64,000 bases of DNA from NCBI RefSeq assembly GCF_001183865.1, contig NZ_CP012020.1, positions 1,178,001-1,242,000 of the forward strand. The letters run 5' to 3'. The DNA is from Methylophilus sp. TWE2 (lineage in GTDB: Bacteria > Pseudomonadota > Gammaproteobacteria > Burkholderiales > Methylophilaceae). The position numbers and the translations under genes were made by a program. Below the pieces are notes generated by a model. It saw only the letters and a program-made list of their open reading frames with translations, was not told where the DNA came from and searched no databases. Positions 46,683 to 55,299 of the stretch are shown here, piece after piece. The stretch's first letter is position 1, and each line of letters opens with the position of its first letter.

Positions 46683-47453
46683 TTAATGGAAAACGAGCTT
46701 AAAGCCTACATAAATCAATATCATAGCCAGCGCAATGCGCACCCAGTGTTCAGCGACGCGTGAGCTCATGTGGCTGCCAAGGTAGATACCTGGAATGGAA
46801 CCGATCAGCAATGTGCCCAGTAAGCTGTAATCTATGGTGCCGAGGGAGGCGTGTCCCAAACCCGCAACCAGGGTCAGCGGGACGGCGTGCGCGATATCAC
46901 TACCGACAATCGTGGTGATTTTTTCTTTAGGGTAGAGCATGATCAATGCCGTCACGCCCAGTGCTCCGGCACCCACTGAAGTCAGTGTAACAAGCCCACC
47001 CAAAGTGGCACCCAGCACAACGGTAGCCGCTGGCACGTAACGCGCTGGAATCCATTCATCTTTTGAAACCAGTGCAATCAATTTGTTTCTTAATAATACA
47101 GCGGCAGAGGTGATGATCAGCGCAATCCCCAGCCAGAATTTAATGGTGGTGACCACATCGCCAGATTGCAGGTCCATATCATGCAAGGCCCAGAGTGTGA
47201 GGATAGATGCAGGGACGCTGCCTATCGCAAGACGTTTGACAATGCGCCAGTCAATATTACCCAGTTTGCCATGCGCAAAAATGCCTACTGATTTGGTAAT
47301 TGAGGCGTACAGCAAATCAGTCCCAACGGCAACCGCAGGCTTGATGTTGTAAATCAGTAATAAAATGGGCGTCATGAGCGAACCGCCACCCACGCCTGTT
47401 AAACCAACCAGAAAACCGACAGCGAACCCTGCCAGTATGTATCCGAATTCCAT
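46683..47453 (-). CDS. TauE/SafE-family sulfite or sulfate permease
   Basis: Membrane protein of the TauE/SafE (DUF81) family, 256 residues from the ATG at 47453 (a TTG at 47468 would add five). It has about seven to eight helices and the repeated family pattern GFLVGLTGVGGGSLMTPIL near the N-terminus, with VTLTSVGAGALGVTALIML in the second half. Family members move sulfonates, sulfite or sulfate. It precedes cysI by 41 bases and is divergent from cysB, so a role in sulfur uptake or sulfite export is likely; direction of transport is unknown. Confidence 0.88.
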   Translation of the reverse strand: MEFGYILAGFAVGFLVGLTGVGGGSLMTPILLLIYNIKPAVAVGTDLLYASITKSVGIFAHGKLGNIDWRIVKRLAIGSVPASILTLWALHDMDLQSGDVVTTIKFWLGIALIITSAAVLLRNKLIALVSKDEWIPARYVPAATVVLGATLGGLVTLTSVGAGALGVTALIMLYPKEKITTIVGSDIAHAVPLTLVAGLGHASLGTIDYSLLGTLLIGSIPGIYLGSHMSSRVAEHWVRIALAMILIYVGFKLVFH

Positions 47454-47561
47454 GTGGAGTATCTTCAAAAACGTTTAGAGCGCGCAATGTAACAGATTTT
47501 TAATCGTTGATTTAATAATAAATTGTTCTAATATATAGCATTTGGTTATATAGGGTTGCCA

Positions 47562-48488
47562 ATGAAATTTCACCAATTACGCTATATACATGAAGTGGTA
47601 CGCCAGCACTTAAATATTTCGGCCGCTTCTGAAGCTTTGCATACCTCTCAGCCAGGTGTCAGCAAGCAGATTCAGTTATTGGAAGAAGAGTTGGGTTTGC
47701 AGATATTCCAGCGTAACGGCAAACGATTGGTCGGTATCACTGAGCCTGGGCGTAAAATCGTAGAACTGGCTGCCCGCGTTATGCTGGACATGCAAAATAT
47801 CAAGCGGGTAGGGGATGAGTATAGCCAGGAAGACCGCGGCGAACTGACCATTGCGACCACCCATACCCAGGCCCGTTACCGTTTGCCTGCGGCGGTCAAA
47901 CAATTCATGGCGCACTATCCTAATGTGAAACTGACCATACACCAGGGCAACCCTTCACAAGTCACTGAGCAAGTGGCCGCGGGCGAAGCCGATATCGGGA
48001 TCGCGACGGAAAACATCAGCAAGGATGAGCGGCTCTCCTGCTTGCCATGCTATGAGTGGAACCGTTGCCTGGTGGTCCCTCCCGATCATCCTTTGCTGGA
48101 AAAGACAAACCTGAGCCTGAAGGACTTGGTCAACTATCCCTTGATTACCTATGATTTTGCCTTTACCGGCGGCACGCTGGTCTCCAAGGTCTTTCATGAT
48201 GCCGGTCTGCAACCTAACGTGGTATTTACCGCGATTGATGCAGACGTGATTAAAACGTATGTCAATTTGGGGCTGGGGATAGGACTGATTGCGAACATGG
48301 CCTACGACGACACAAGGGATGCGCCACTTAAAAGCATTGATTGCAGCCATTTATTCCCCAACAGTACCACCTATCTAGGTGTGCGTCGTGATGCTTTCCT
48401 GCGCGACTATATGCTGAATTTTATTACCATGTTGTCACCGCAATACGACAAGCGCAGCGTGCAACGGGCTTTGCATCAGCACTTGTGA
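47562..48488 (+). CDS. cysB: LysR-type regulator CysB
   Basis: Transcriptional activator of sulfate assimilation, sensing N-acetylserine in related species. The 308-residue protein has an N-terminal winged helix-turn-helix (ISAASEALHTSQPGVSKQIQ, about 19-38) and a long ligand-binding domain with TTHTQARYRLPAAVKQF and QGNPSQVTEQVAAGEAD. I chose ATG at 47562 with AGGG upstream; a TTG at 47556 is two codons earlier. It is divergent from the tauE-cys operon, so the AT-rich 47469-47561 gap should hold its binding sites. Confidence 0.95.
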   Translation: MKFHQLRYIHEVVRQHLNISAASEALHTSQPGVSKQIQLLEEELGLQIFQRNGKRLVGITEPGRKIVELAARVMLDMQNIKRVGDEYSQEDRGELTIATTHTQARYRLPAAVKQFMAHYPNVKLTIHQGNPSQVTEQVAAGEADIGIATENISKDERLSCLPCYEWNRCLVVPPDHPLLEKTNLSLKDLVNYPLITYDFAFTGGTLVSKVFHDAGLQPNVVFTAIDADVIKTYVNLGLGIGLIANMAYDDTRDAPLKSIDCSHLFPNSTTYLGVRRDAFLRDYMLNFITMLSPQYDKRSVQRALHQHL

Positions 48489-48557
48489 TGCAGGTCACAT
48501 TGGCTCGTGTTGTGAAATGCTGTAATGGTTGGGTATGGGAAACATCCAGGAGATATC

Positions 48558-49100
48558 GTGCGTCCAAATAGCTTAAATATATTGTGCTGCCTTTGTCTCT
48601 TTGTGTCTTTGGCGGCCTGTGCCGCGCCAGCTAATCTCCGCGTGATTGGTCATGGCATGCCCGATGTTGATCTGGATAACGCCATTTATGAGGTCCCGGT
48701 TCAGCAAGGAGTCAGCTACCAAGATCTAGTAGATAGCCTGAAGTCTATTTCCGAAGGGATGAACTTCGTGAACCCTGCCAATTTCCCGATTGGTGACCAT
48801 ATGAAGCAACGTGGCCAGGACCCGCAAGGCGTGAAAGAGGTGCGGACCTTTTGTAACCTGAGCATGGGCACGGAGATTATCCTGGATCATCCTGAATTTC
48901 TGGTGTTCGCTCCTTGCCGTTTGGCGATTTATGAGAAGCCTGATGCTAATGGCAAGCGCCAGCTCTATCTTGGCCTGGATAGGCCGACGCATGATTTAAA
49001 AAATATCAAACGGCCCACTGCCCGGGCACAAGCTTCGGCTCAGCAGCTTGAAGATGCGCTGATAGAGCTTATGGAAAAAGCTCGCCGTGGCGATTTTTAG
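48558..49100 (+). CDS. DUF302-like lipoprotein
   Basis: A 180-residue predicted lipoprotein. The GTG at 48558, with AGGAGAT upstream, gives VRPNSLNILCCLCLFVSLAAC, a lipobox ending LAAC. The mature part has segments typical of DUF302 domains: FCNLSMGTEIILDHPEFLVFAPCRLAIYE, with two Cys in positions seen in the family (segment at about 94-122). The function of DUF302 is not known. It is about 70 bases after cysB on the same strand and may be a separate unit. Confidence 0.72.
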   Translation: MRPNSLNILCCLCLFVSLAACAAPANLRVIGHGMPDVDLDNAIYEVPVQQGVSYQDLVDSLKSISEGMNFVNPANFPIGDHMKQRGQDPQGVKEVRTFCNLSMGTEIILDHPEFLVFAPCRLAIYEKPDANGKRQLYLGLDRPTHDLKNIKRPTARAQASAQQLEDALIELMEKARRGDF

Positions 49101-49185
49101 ACCACACAAAACCTTATTTCTGCCGCCGATTAAAAGCAAATGACTTAAACGAATTGATGGGCTTTGAAAAGCGCATTATCTGCGT

Positions 49186-49198
49186 TTACCGGCGGTAA
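49186..49198. promoter_or_regulatory. 13-base palindrome upstream of the HerA-like gene
   Basis: TTACCG-G-CGGTAA, 75 bases before the HerA-like start. Its perfect symmetry around one base fits a dimeric repressor site, but I cannot name the protein. Confidence 0.35.
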
Positions 49199-49272
49199 GA
49201 ATATTTTGTACCTTCCCCTTTTTTCAGCCATCGCCTATACTCAAACTTAACTTTAATTGTTCGAGTCTCCCC

Positions 49273-50766
49273 ATGATCCAATCCATGCTCATCGCGAAAA
49301 ATAACGATACCGACAGCGTGATGCTGCCGCGGATGGCCAATCGTCACGGCCTGATTGCCGGAGCGACTGGCACCGGTAAAACCGTCACTTTGCAAAGTCT
49401 GGCCGAGCAGTTTTCACGTATCGGTGTGCCGGTATTTATGGCCGATGTCAAAGGTGACTTATCCGGCATGAGCCAGGTGGGCGGTGGCAATGCTAAAGTT
49501 GAAGCCAGGGTTCAGCAATTAGGCCTCACCGGCTACGCCAATAAAGCCTATCCGGTGATGTTCTGGGATATGTTTGGTGAAAAAGGCCATCCAGTCCGCA
49601 CCACCTTAAGCGAAATGGGACCCTTATTGCTGGCTCGCATGCTTAACCTGAATGAGGTGCAAGGTGGCGTGCTGAATGCCATTTTCAAGATTGCCGATGA
49701 CAATGGCATGCTGTTGCTGGACATGAAAGACCTGCGCGCCATGGCGCAGCATTGTGCAGAAAACTCGGCCACTTACCAGACACAATACGGCAATATATCT
49801 TCTGCCAGTGTGGGGGCGATCCAGCGTGCTTTACTGCAACTGGAAACCGAAGGCGGTGATGTGCTGTTTGCAGAGCCAGCATTGAATCTGGAAGACATGA
49901 TGCAAACCGATGGCAAGGGATTGGGATTTATCAATATCCTGGCGGCAGACAAATTGCTCAACTCGCCTCGCGTGTATGCGACGTTATTGTTATGGATTCT
50001 CTCCGAGTTGTTTGAAAAACTGCCAGAAGTCGGTGATATGGAAAAACCCAAACTGGTGTTTTTCTTTGACGAAGCGCATCTGTTATTTAATGATGCGCCG
50101 GATATTCTGATGCAGAAAATCGAGCAGGTAGTGCGCCTGGTGCGTTCAAAGGGCGTGGGCGTCTATTTTGTCTCGCAAAACCCGCTGGATATCCCGGATG
50201 TCGTGTTGGGACAACTTGGTAACCGTGTCCAGCATGCCTTGCGCGCGTTTACGCCACGCGACCAGAAAGCGGTGCAGGTAGCGGCGCAAACTTTCCGCGC
50301 CAATCCCAAACTGGATGTCGCCACAGCGATTACCGAATTGGGTGTGGGCGAAGCGCTTGTTTCTTTTCTGGATGAAAAGGGCGCACCGACACCCGTTGAG
50401 CGTGCACTTATCTGCCCGCCGGAAAGCCGTATCGGCCCGGCGACGGATGCTGAGCGCAGGCAGGTGATGGCGCAATCACTGGTGGAAGGCGTGTATGACA
50501 AGCTGGTAGACCGCGAATCGGCTTATGAGATTCTCAAACAACGTGCCGAGCAGGCGGCATCTGCTGAGCAGGCGCAAACGCAAAAAGAGCAGGAAGGTTC
50601 TGGCTTTGACCTGGGTGGTATCCTCGGTGGCAAGTCCAGCCGGTCTGATTCTGTGCTGGAGTCTGCAGCCAAATCTGCGGCCCGTGCGATAGGCTCTCAA
50701 TTAGGCCGGGCCATTATTCGCGGAGTACTGGGCTCTATTCTTGGTGGAAGCAAAACCAAGCGTTAA
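49273..50766 (+). CDS. HerA-like helicase/translocase of the DUF853 family
   Basis: A 497-residue P-loop ATPase of the HerA/FtsK superfamily (DUF853). Walker A GATGTGKT is at residues 30-37 and Walker [12 protein letters not shown] near 260-270. A sensor-type segment [13 protein letters not shown] and a conserved Arg-rich [18 protein letters not shown] follow. The C-terminal 100 residues are Ala/Gly-rich, a linker-like tail. Homologs (YjgR in E. coli) are widespread and of unknown role. No partner nuclease such as NurA is adjacent. A palindrome lies upstream. Confidence 0.9.
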   Translation: MIQSMLIAKNNDTDSVMLPRMANRHGLIAGATGTGKTVTLQSLAEQFSRIGVPVFMADVKGDLSGMSQVGGGNAKVEARVQQLGLTGYANKAYPVMFWDMFGEKGHPVRTTLSEMGPLLLARMLNLNEVQGGVLNAIFKIADDNGMLLLDMKDLRAMAQHCAENSATYQTQYGNISSASVGAIQRALLQLETEGGDVLFAEPALNLEDMMQTDGKGLGFINILAADKLLNSPRVYATLLLWILSELFEKLPEVGDMEKPKLVFFFDEAHLLFNDAPDILMQKIEQVVRLVRSKGVGVYFVSQNPLDIPDVVLGQLGNRVQHALRAFTPRDQKAVQVAAQTFRANPKLDVATAITELGVGEALVSFLDEKGAPTPVERALICPPESRIGPATDAERRQVMAQSLVEGVYDKLVDRESAYEILKQRAEQAASAEQAQTQKEQEGSGFDLGGILGGKSSRSDSVLESAAKSAARAIGSQLGRAIIRGVLGSILGGSKTKR

Positions 50767-50803
50767 AGGTGGGTAGCCAATTCATTGAGCCAGGATTGTT
50801 AAC

Positions 50804-52453
50804 ATGTTAAGTGACATCGACATCGCCCAGGCTGCAACCCTAAAGCCGGTGACTGACGTGGCTGCAAAGGTAGGTTTGTCGTCGGATGACCTGCATTTAT
50901 ATGGCAGGCACATGGCTAAATTGACGCAGGCGACGGTGAACCGGCTACAAACGCAACCGGCAAAAGCCAAGCTGATTCTGGTCACTGCCATCAACCCCAC
51001 CCCAGCCGGAGAAGGCAAAACCACCACCACGATTGGGCTCACCGATGCGTTGAACCAGGCTGGTTACCATGCGCTGGCTTGCCTGCGCGAGCCTTCCCTG
51101 GGCCCTGTGTTTGGTATGAAGGGCGGGGCCACCGGCGGCGGCTATGCGCAAGTGGTGCCGATGGAGAATATCAACCTGCACTTTACCGGTGATTTTCATG
51201 CCATCAGTGCGGCCAATAACCTGCTGGCAGCTTTGATTGATAATCATATTTACCATGGCAATACGCTACAGTTTGATACCGTGAGCTGGCGCCGTTGCAT
51301 GGATATGAATGACAGGGCTTTGCGCCGGGTGACTATTAACCAGCCCACTTCCTATGACACTGGTTTTGATATCACAGTCGCCAGTGAGGTGATGGCGATT
51401 TTCTGCCTGGCGACTGATCTGGCCGATTTAACCCGACGCCTTGGCCGCATCCAGGTGGGCGTGTCGGTACAAGGCCAGCCTATCTTGGCGAGCGATCTAC
51501 AAGCGGAAGGCGCGATGACGGCTTTACTGAAGGATGCTTTTCAGCCTAACCTTGTACAAACCCTCGAAGGCTCGCCTGCTTTGGTGCATGGCGGACCCTT
51601 TGCCAATATCGCGCATGGTTGTAATTCGCTGGTTGCTACCCAGGCCGCCTTGCGCCTGGCAGATTTTGTCGTGACCGAGGCTGGTTTTGGTGCTGACCTC
51701 GGGGCCGAAAAGTTTATGGATATCAAATGCCGCCAGTCTGGCCTGCGGCCAGATGTGGCTGTGATCGTGGCCACCGTACGCGCCTTGAAATACAACGGAG
51801 GCGTGGAAGTGCCCGACCTCAATACCCAAAATCGGGCGGCGCTTGCCATAGGGGTGGCTAACCTTAAAAAGCATGTGTCTAATCTGCGCCAACACTTTGG
51901 CTTGCCTGTGGTTGTCGCGCTCAATCATTTTACGGCGGATACCGACGCTGAAGTTGCTTTGGTGCAGGCCGCTGTGGAGGCGCTTGGAGCCAGCCTGCAT
52001 GTGTGTCGCCACTGGGCGCAAGGCGGTGCAGGGGCGGTTTCACTGGCTCATGCGGTGGCTGCGCAGGCGCAACAGTCAGCGGCGCCAACACTGTTGTATG
52101 TCGATGAGTTGCCTTTGGCGGAAAAACTCAACATTTTGGCAAAGAATATCTATGGTGCCAGTGCAGTCACGTTTAGCGAGCTTGCTCAACAGCAGTTGGT
52201 GCAGATGGCTGAAGCCAGCCAAGGACTGCCGGTCTGTGTCGCCAAAACCCAGTATTCGCTGTCTTGTGATGCCAAATTGCGTAATGTGCCCGAAAACCAT
52301 GTGCTGCATGTGCGTGAGCTACGGCTGTCACGCGGAGCCGGGTTCTTGGTTGCGATTTGTGGTGACATCATGACCATGCCGGGCTTGCCCAAGCAACCGG
52401 CCAGCGTCCGTATCAATGTCGATGCCAATGGTAGAATAAGCGGCCTTTCCTGA
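50804..52453 (+). CDS. fhs: Formate-tetrahydrofolate ligase
   Basis: Makes 10-formyl-THF from formate, THF and ATP, linking C1 metabolism to purines and formyl-Met. The 549-residue protein has the ATP-binding loop [17 protein letters not shown] at about 63-79. Other family blocks are [30 protein letters not shown] (about 103-132) and the C-terminal [18 protein letters not shown]. In a methylotroph it would exchange formate carbon with the folate pool. It is followed 10 bases later by the IMPACT-family gene. Confidence 0.97.
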   Translation: MLSDIDIAQAATLKPVTDVAAKVGLSSDDLHLYGRHMAKLTQATVNRLQTQPAKAKLILVTAINPTPAGEGKTTTTIGLTDALNQAGYHALACLREPSLGPVFGMKGGATGGGYAQVVPMENINLHFTGDFHAISAANNLLAALIDNHIYHGNTLQFDTVSWRRCMDMNDRALRRVTINQPTSYDTGFDITVASEVMAIFCLATDLADLTRRLGRIQVGVSVQGQPILASDLQAEGAMTALLKDAFQPNLVQTLEGSPALVHGGPFANIAHGCNSLVATQAALRLADFVVTEAGFGADLGAEKFMDIKCRQSGLRPDVAVIVATVRALKYNGGVEVPDLNTQNRAALAIGVANLKKHVSNLRQHFGLPVVVALNHFTADTDAEVALVQAAVEALGASLHVCRHWAQGGAGAVSLAHAVAAQAQQSAAPTLLYVDELPLAEKLNILAKNIYGASAVTFSELAQQQLVQMAEASQGLPVCVAKTQYSLSCDAKLRNVPENHVLHVRELRLSRGAGFLVAICGDIMTMPGLPKQPASVRINVDANGRISGLS

Positions 52454-52463
52454 AGTCTTTGTC

Positions 52464-53021
52464 ATGCTCACGTTTAGTCAACCCGGCCAGGCCGATCAAA
52501 CCATCAATAAATCCCGTTTTATCGCACGTGCCAGGCGCTGCGAAAACGAGCGTGAACTCGCCTTGTTTTTACGCCAGTTTGCCAGTGAGCACCAATCGGC
52601 AGGGCATTTGGCCTATGCCTTTCGTATGAAAACGGCAGAAGGCATCGTTGCCCGTTTTTCAGATGCCGGAGAGCCTGCCGGGACGGCGGGTAAGCCGATT
52701 ATGCAAATGCTGGACGGCCAGAATTATGTCAATTGCTGTGTCGCTGTCGTACGCTATTATGGCGGCATTAATCTGGGTACTGGCGGCCTGGTGCGTGCTT
52801 ATGGCGGCACGGCCAAGCAGGCGATGGAGCAGGCAGGGAGCATGCCGTTTGTAGAAATGGTACAACTCAAGATCTCGACCACTTACAAGCGTGTGGACGA
52901 GCTGACACGTGAAGTTCAGCGTTTAAATGGTGAAATCCTCGACAAGCAGTTTGATGATGCAGTGCATTTTTTGCTGAAATTGCCGGTGGATAGTGCCAAG
53001 CAATTACAAGCCAGATTTTAA
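52464..53021 (+). CDS. IMPACT/YigZ family protein (UPF0029)
   Basis: A 185-residue protein of the YigZ/IMPACT family. The N-terminal domain contains FIARARRCENERE, SAGHLAYAFR and FSDAGEPAGTAGKPIMQML (about 65-83), the family signature. A Gly-rich YYGGINLGTGGLVRAYGG follows. The C-terminal ferredoxin-like domain is shorter. It is linked to stress and translation regulation in eukaryotes; the bacterial role is unclear. It starts 10 bases after fhs, suggesting co-transcription. Confidence 0.9.
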   Translation: MLTFSQPGQADQTINKSRFIARARRCENERELALFLRQFASEHQSAGHLAYAFRMKTAEGIVARFSDAGEPAGTAGKPIMQMLDGQNYVNCCVAVVRYYGGINLGTGGLVRAYGGTAKQAMEQAGSMPFVEMVQLKISTTYKRVDELTREVQRLNGEILDKQFDDAVHFLLKLPVDSAKQLQARF

Positions 53022-53056
53022 AGAATCTTTTTGAATATCCTTATTCGGAGCCAGTG

Positions 53057-54061
53057 GTGACCCAATCTCAACGATTTGATATTGCAACGTATGTATTGAT
53101 GGCGCTGCTGATGTGGCTGGTATTGCAAGTGCAACTGCTGCCAGCGCTCCTGGTCGGGTTGCTAGTGTTTGAGTTGATCCATGTGATCTCTCCGCTGATT
53201 GCCCGCAAACTCCCTGGGAGATACGCTAAATGGCTGGCCGTGGTGCTGATTGCGACGCTGGTGATCGGATTACTGGTAGCACTGGGGATGGGGATCGTAA
53301 CCTTGATTCGCAGTGATGCCGGCGGATTGGCCGTACTGTTCGACCAGTTGGCCAAAATCATTGAAGATTCGCGCAAGGTTCTGCCGCCGTGGCTGAATGA
53401 CCGTCTGCCTGATGATGCCATTACCTTGCAGCAAACCGTGATTGAGTGGCTGCGTGCGCATTCCGCTGACTGGCAATTGCTGGGCAAGGAAGCCGGACAT
53501 CATCTTGCGCATATTCTGATCGCGATGGTGATCGGCGCCATGGTTGCCTTGCATGATGTTCAAACCAGGGTAAATCATAAACCGTTTGCCCAGAGCTTGT
53601 TGCAACGCATCAGCTTGTTTGCGCAGGCCTTCAAAAACATCGTGTTTGCCCAAGTGAAGATTTCTGCTGTCAATGCGGCCCTGACCGGTGTTTACCTGAC
53701 GATCATATTACCCATGTGCGGGGTGCATTTACCATTCACCAAGACCATGATAGTCATCACCTTTCTGGTTGGCTTGTTGCCTGTGATCGGTAACCTGATT
53801 TCCAACACTGTGATTGTGATTGTCAGTACCAGCCACTCGTTTATGGTGGCCATGGGTTCGCTGGCATTCCTGATTATTATCCATAAACTCGAATACTTTT
53901 TGAATGCCCGCATTGTGGGGGGACAAATTCGTGCCTATGCCTGGGAGTTATTGCTGGCGATGCTACTCATGGAGGCGACCTTTGGTTTGCCGGGCATCGT
54001 CGCCGCGCCTGTGTATTATGCTTATGTGAAAAGTGAGTTCCGTGAACGTAGCTGGGTTTAA
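53057..54061 (+). CDS. AI-2E family membrane permease
   Basis: A 334-residue inner-membrane protein of the AI-2E/PerM family. It has two N-terminal helices (about 12-52), a helix at 60-85, a cytoplasmic or periplasmic amphipathic stretch (90-135) and about five C-terminal helices. The typical end is LLAMLLMEATFGLPGIVAAPVYYAYVKSE. The family includes exporters of peptides and ions; the cargo here is unknown. A GTG at 53057, with CGGAG six bases upstream, is the likely start; an earlier GTG at 53054 is adjacent. Confidence 0.85.
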   Translation: MTQSQRFDIATYVLMALLMWLVLQVQLLPALLVGLLVFELIHVISPLIARKLPGRYAKWLAVVLIATLVIGLLVALGMGIVTLIRSDAGGLAVLFDQLAKIIEDSRKVLPPWLNDRLPDDAITLQQTVIEWLRAHSADWQLLGKEAGHHLAHILIAMVIGAMVALHDVQTRVNHKPFAQSLLQRISLFAQAFKNIVFAQVKISAVNAALTGVYLTIILPMCGVHLPFTKTMIVITFLVGLLPVIGNLISNTVIVIVSTSHSFMVAMGSLAFLIIIHKLEYFLNARIVGGQIRAYAWELLLAMLLMEATFGLPGIVAAPVYYAYVKSEFRERSWV

Positions 54062-54217
54062 TACTGACTGTTTTAACCAAAATGAAAAACTGCATTTTTG
54101 AGCCAATCACAGCGCTGAACTGAAGGGTGTACAAGCAAGGTGTTGTTGGTGACCCGAACGGGCCATTGTGAACAGCTGGCAAGGTCAGTATTCTAGCAAC
54201 ATCACAAGGACGCAGCG

Positions 54218-54301
54218 ATGATCACCCGCTTAAATTTGAAGATTTTATTGATCGGATTTTTGCTTTTACTGATTGTCGGCATCTTTGATGCAGTTGTGTG
54301 A
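54218..54301 (+). CDS. 27-residue single-pass membrane microprotein
   Basis: An ATG at 54218 with AAGGA at about 7 bases upstream opens a 27-codon frame: MITRLNLKILLIGFLLLLIV and seven more residues (GIFDAVV). It is one strong transmembrane helix with a basic N-terminus (cytoplasmic by the positive-inside rule). A terminator follows 38 bases after the stop, so it looks like a complete small gene. Function unknown. It is not overlapped by any other good frame. Confidence 0.55.
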   Translation: MITRLNLKILLIGFLLLLIVGIFDAVV

Positions 54302-54338
54302 TTGTGGCGTGTTTTTCAAGTTTAAAGTCTCTTTATAG

Positions 54339-54362
54339 CCCCGCCTATGCGGGGTTTTTTCT
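54339..54362 (+). terminator. Rho-independent terminator after the microprotein
   Basis: CCCCGC-CTAT-GCGGGG followed by TTTTTT, 38 bases past the microprotein stop. Confidence 0.88.
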
Positions 54363-54507
54363 TTTCTGCTTCTGGTCAATATCCGCGACGTAGTCAGGCG
54401 CGTCATATAAGCTTCATGTCACTGAAAACTTTCTGACATACAGTTTTCAAGAGTGCTCAAGGTAACACAGCGGGCTTCATCGTAAGCGTACAGAGAGGAT
54501 TTTCAGA

Positions 54508-55194
54508 ATGAAACGTAAATCTTGCAGAATCACCCCCTGGTTAATCGCAGGGTTGCTGGGAACGGCAGTATTCGCCCCGGTGCAGGCTGCAGAATTGATT
54601 CAAAACGGTGGTTTTGAAGTGCAGGGCGCAGATAGCTATGATATTGCTGGTTGGCAGGTTGCCGAGCAAGGCTTTTTCGGCGGCGTATTGTCACAATCAG
54701 GCAATGTGTCTGAAGTGACTGGCAAAGCTACCGCAGGTGCATACCAGGGCAGCTATTATGGCTTGCTGGACAACTATGGCCTGGCGGGCAATGTGCTGTA
54801 TCAATCTTTTACCACAGCGGCTGTCAGCCAGGCGACCTTGTCATTCCAGATGTTTGTCAATAGCCAAGACTCCACGACCGAGATCAATACGGCAGGGCTG
54901 GATTATAGCGTGGACGCCACTGACCATCCTAACCAGCACGTACGCGTGGACTTACTGAAGGCGGGTAGCGATCCATTTTCAACCAATAGTGCGGATATCC
55001 TGCAAAGCCTGTATCTGGGCGGTGCAAATGGTGGACTGGCCATCAATGACTATGTCAGCTACCAGTTTGACCTGACTTCCAGCCTGGCCGCTGGTGGCAG
55101 TTATGTGCTGCGTTTTGCCACTGTGGCTAACCAGAACTCCCTGCAATTGGGTGTCGATAACATCAGCCTGCAAACAGTGTCTGCCGTACCGTAA
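54508..55194 (+). CDS. Secreted PEP-CTERM-type protein that has lost its sorting signal
   Basis: A 228-residue exported protein: Sec signal peptide (MKRKSCRITPW, hydrophobic core, cleavage near 27) and a mature start AELIQNGGFEVQ typical of PEP-CTERM exopolysaccharide-associated proteins. The body is Asn/Gly/Ser/Thr-rich, with a beta-sandwich-like pattern. The C-terminus is LGVDNISLQTVSAVP, where PEP-CTERM proteins continue into PEP, a hydrophobic helix and Arg residues. Here a TAA follows VP, and the remnant is still readable beyond it (55195-55266). An AGAGGA sequence stands 9 bases before the ATG. The product may now be released instead of anchored and processed by exosortase. Confidence 0.8.
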   Translation: MKRKSCRITPWLIAGLLGTAVFAPVQAAELIQNGGFEVQGADSYDIAGWQVAEQGFFGGVLSQSGNVSEVTGKATAGAYQGSYYGLLDNYGLAGNVLYQSFTTAAVSQATLSFQMFVNSQDSTTEINTAGLDYSVDATDHPNQHVRVDLLKAGSDPFSTNSADILQSLYLGGANGGLAINDYVSYQFDLTSSLAAGGSYVLRFATVANQNSLQLGVDNISLQTVSAVP

Positions 55195-55266
55195 TCCGAT
55201 ACCAATGCCTTGATGTGATCTGGACTGGGCATGATGACATTGGTCATGCGCCGTCTCTACTCATAA
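55195..55266 (+). pseudogene. Decayed PEP-CTERM sorting signal, interrupted by stop codons
   Basis: In the same frame as the upstream gene the codons after its TAA read SDTNALM, a TGA (55216-55218), then SGLGMMTLVMRRLYS and a TAA (55264-55266). Aligned with the usual VPEPETYALMLAGLGLMGFVARRR pattern, the two stops replace Glu (GAA to TAA is one change) and a hydrophobic residue. The hydrophobic segment and the RR end are retained. The similarity is an alignment by eye; chance is unlikely but untested. Confidence 0.65.
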
Positions 55267-55299
55267 ATTACAATACTAAAACCTGATCAAGGACTCATC

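Noticed and set aside
54401..54440. Possible Pho box upstream of the PEP-CTERM-like and phoA genes (GTCAT, GTCAC and a reversed TGACA near 54402, 54418 and 54434)
   Set aside because: Half-sites are spaced about 16 bases, not 11, and one is in the opposite orientation, so the site is not a canonical Pho box.
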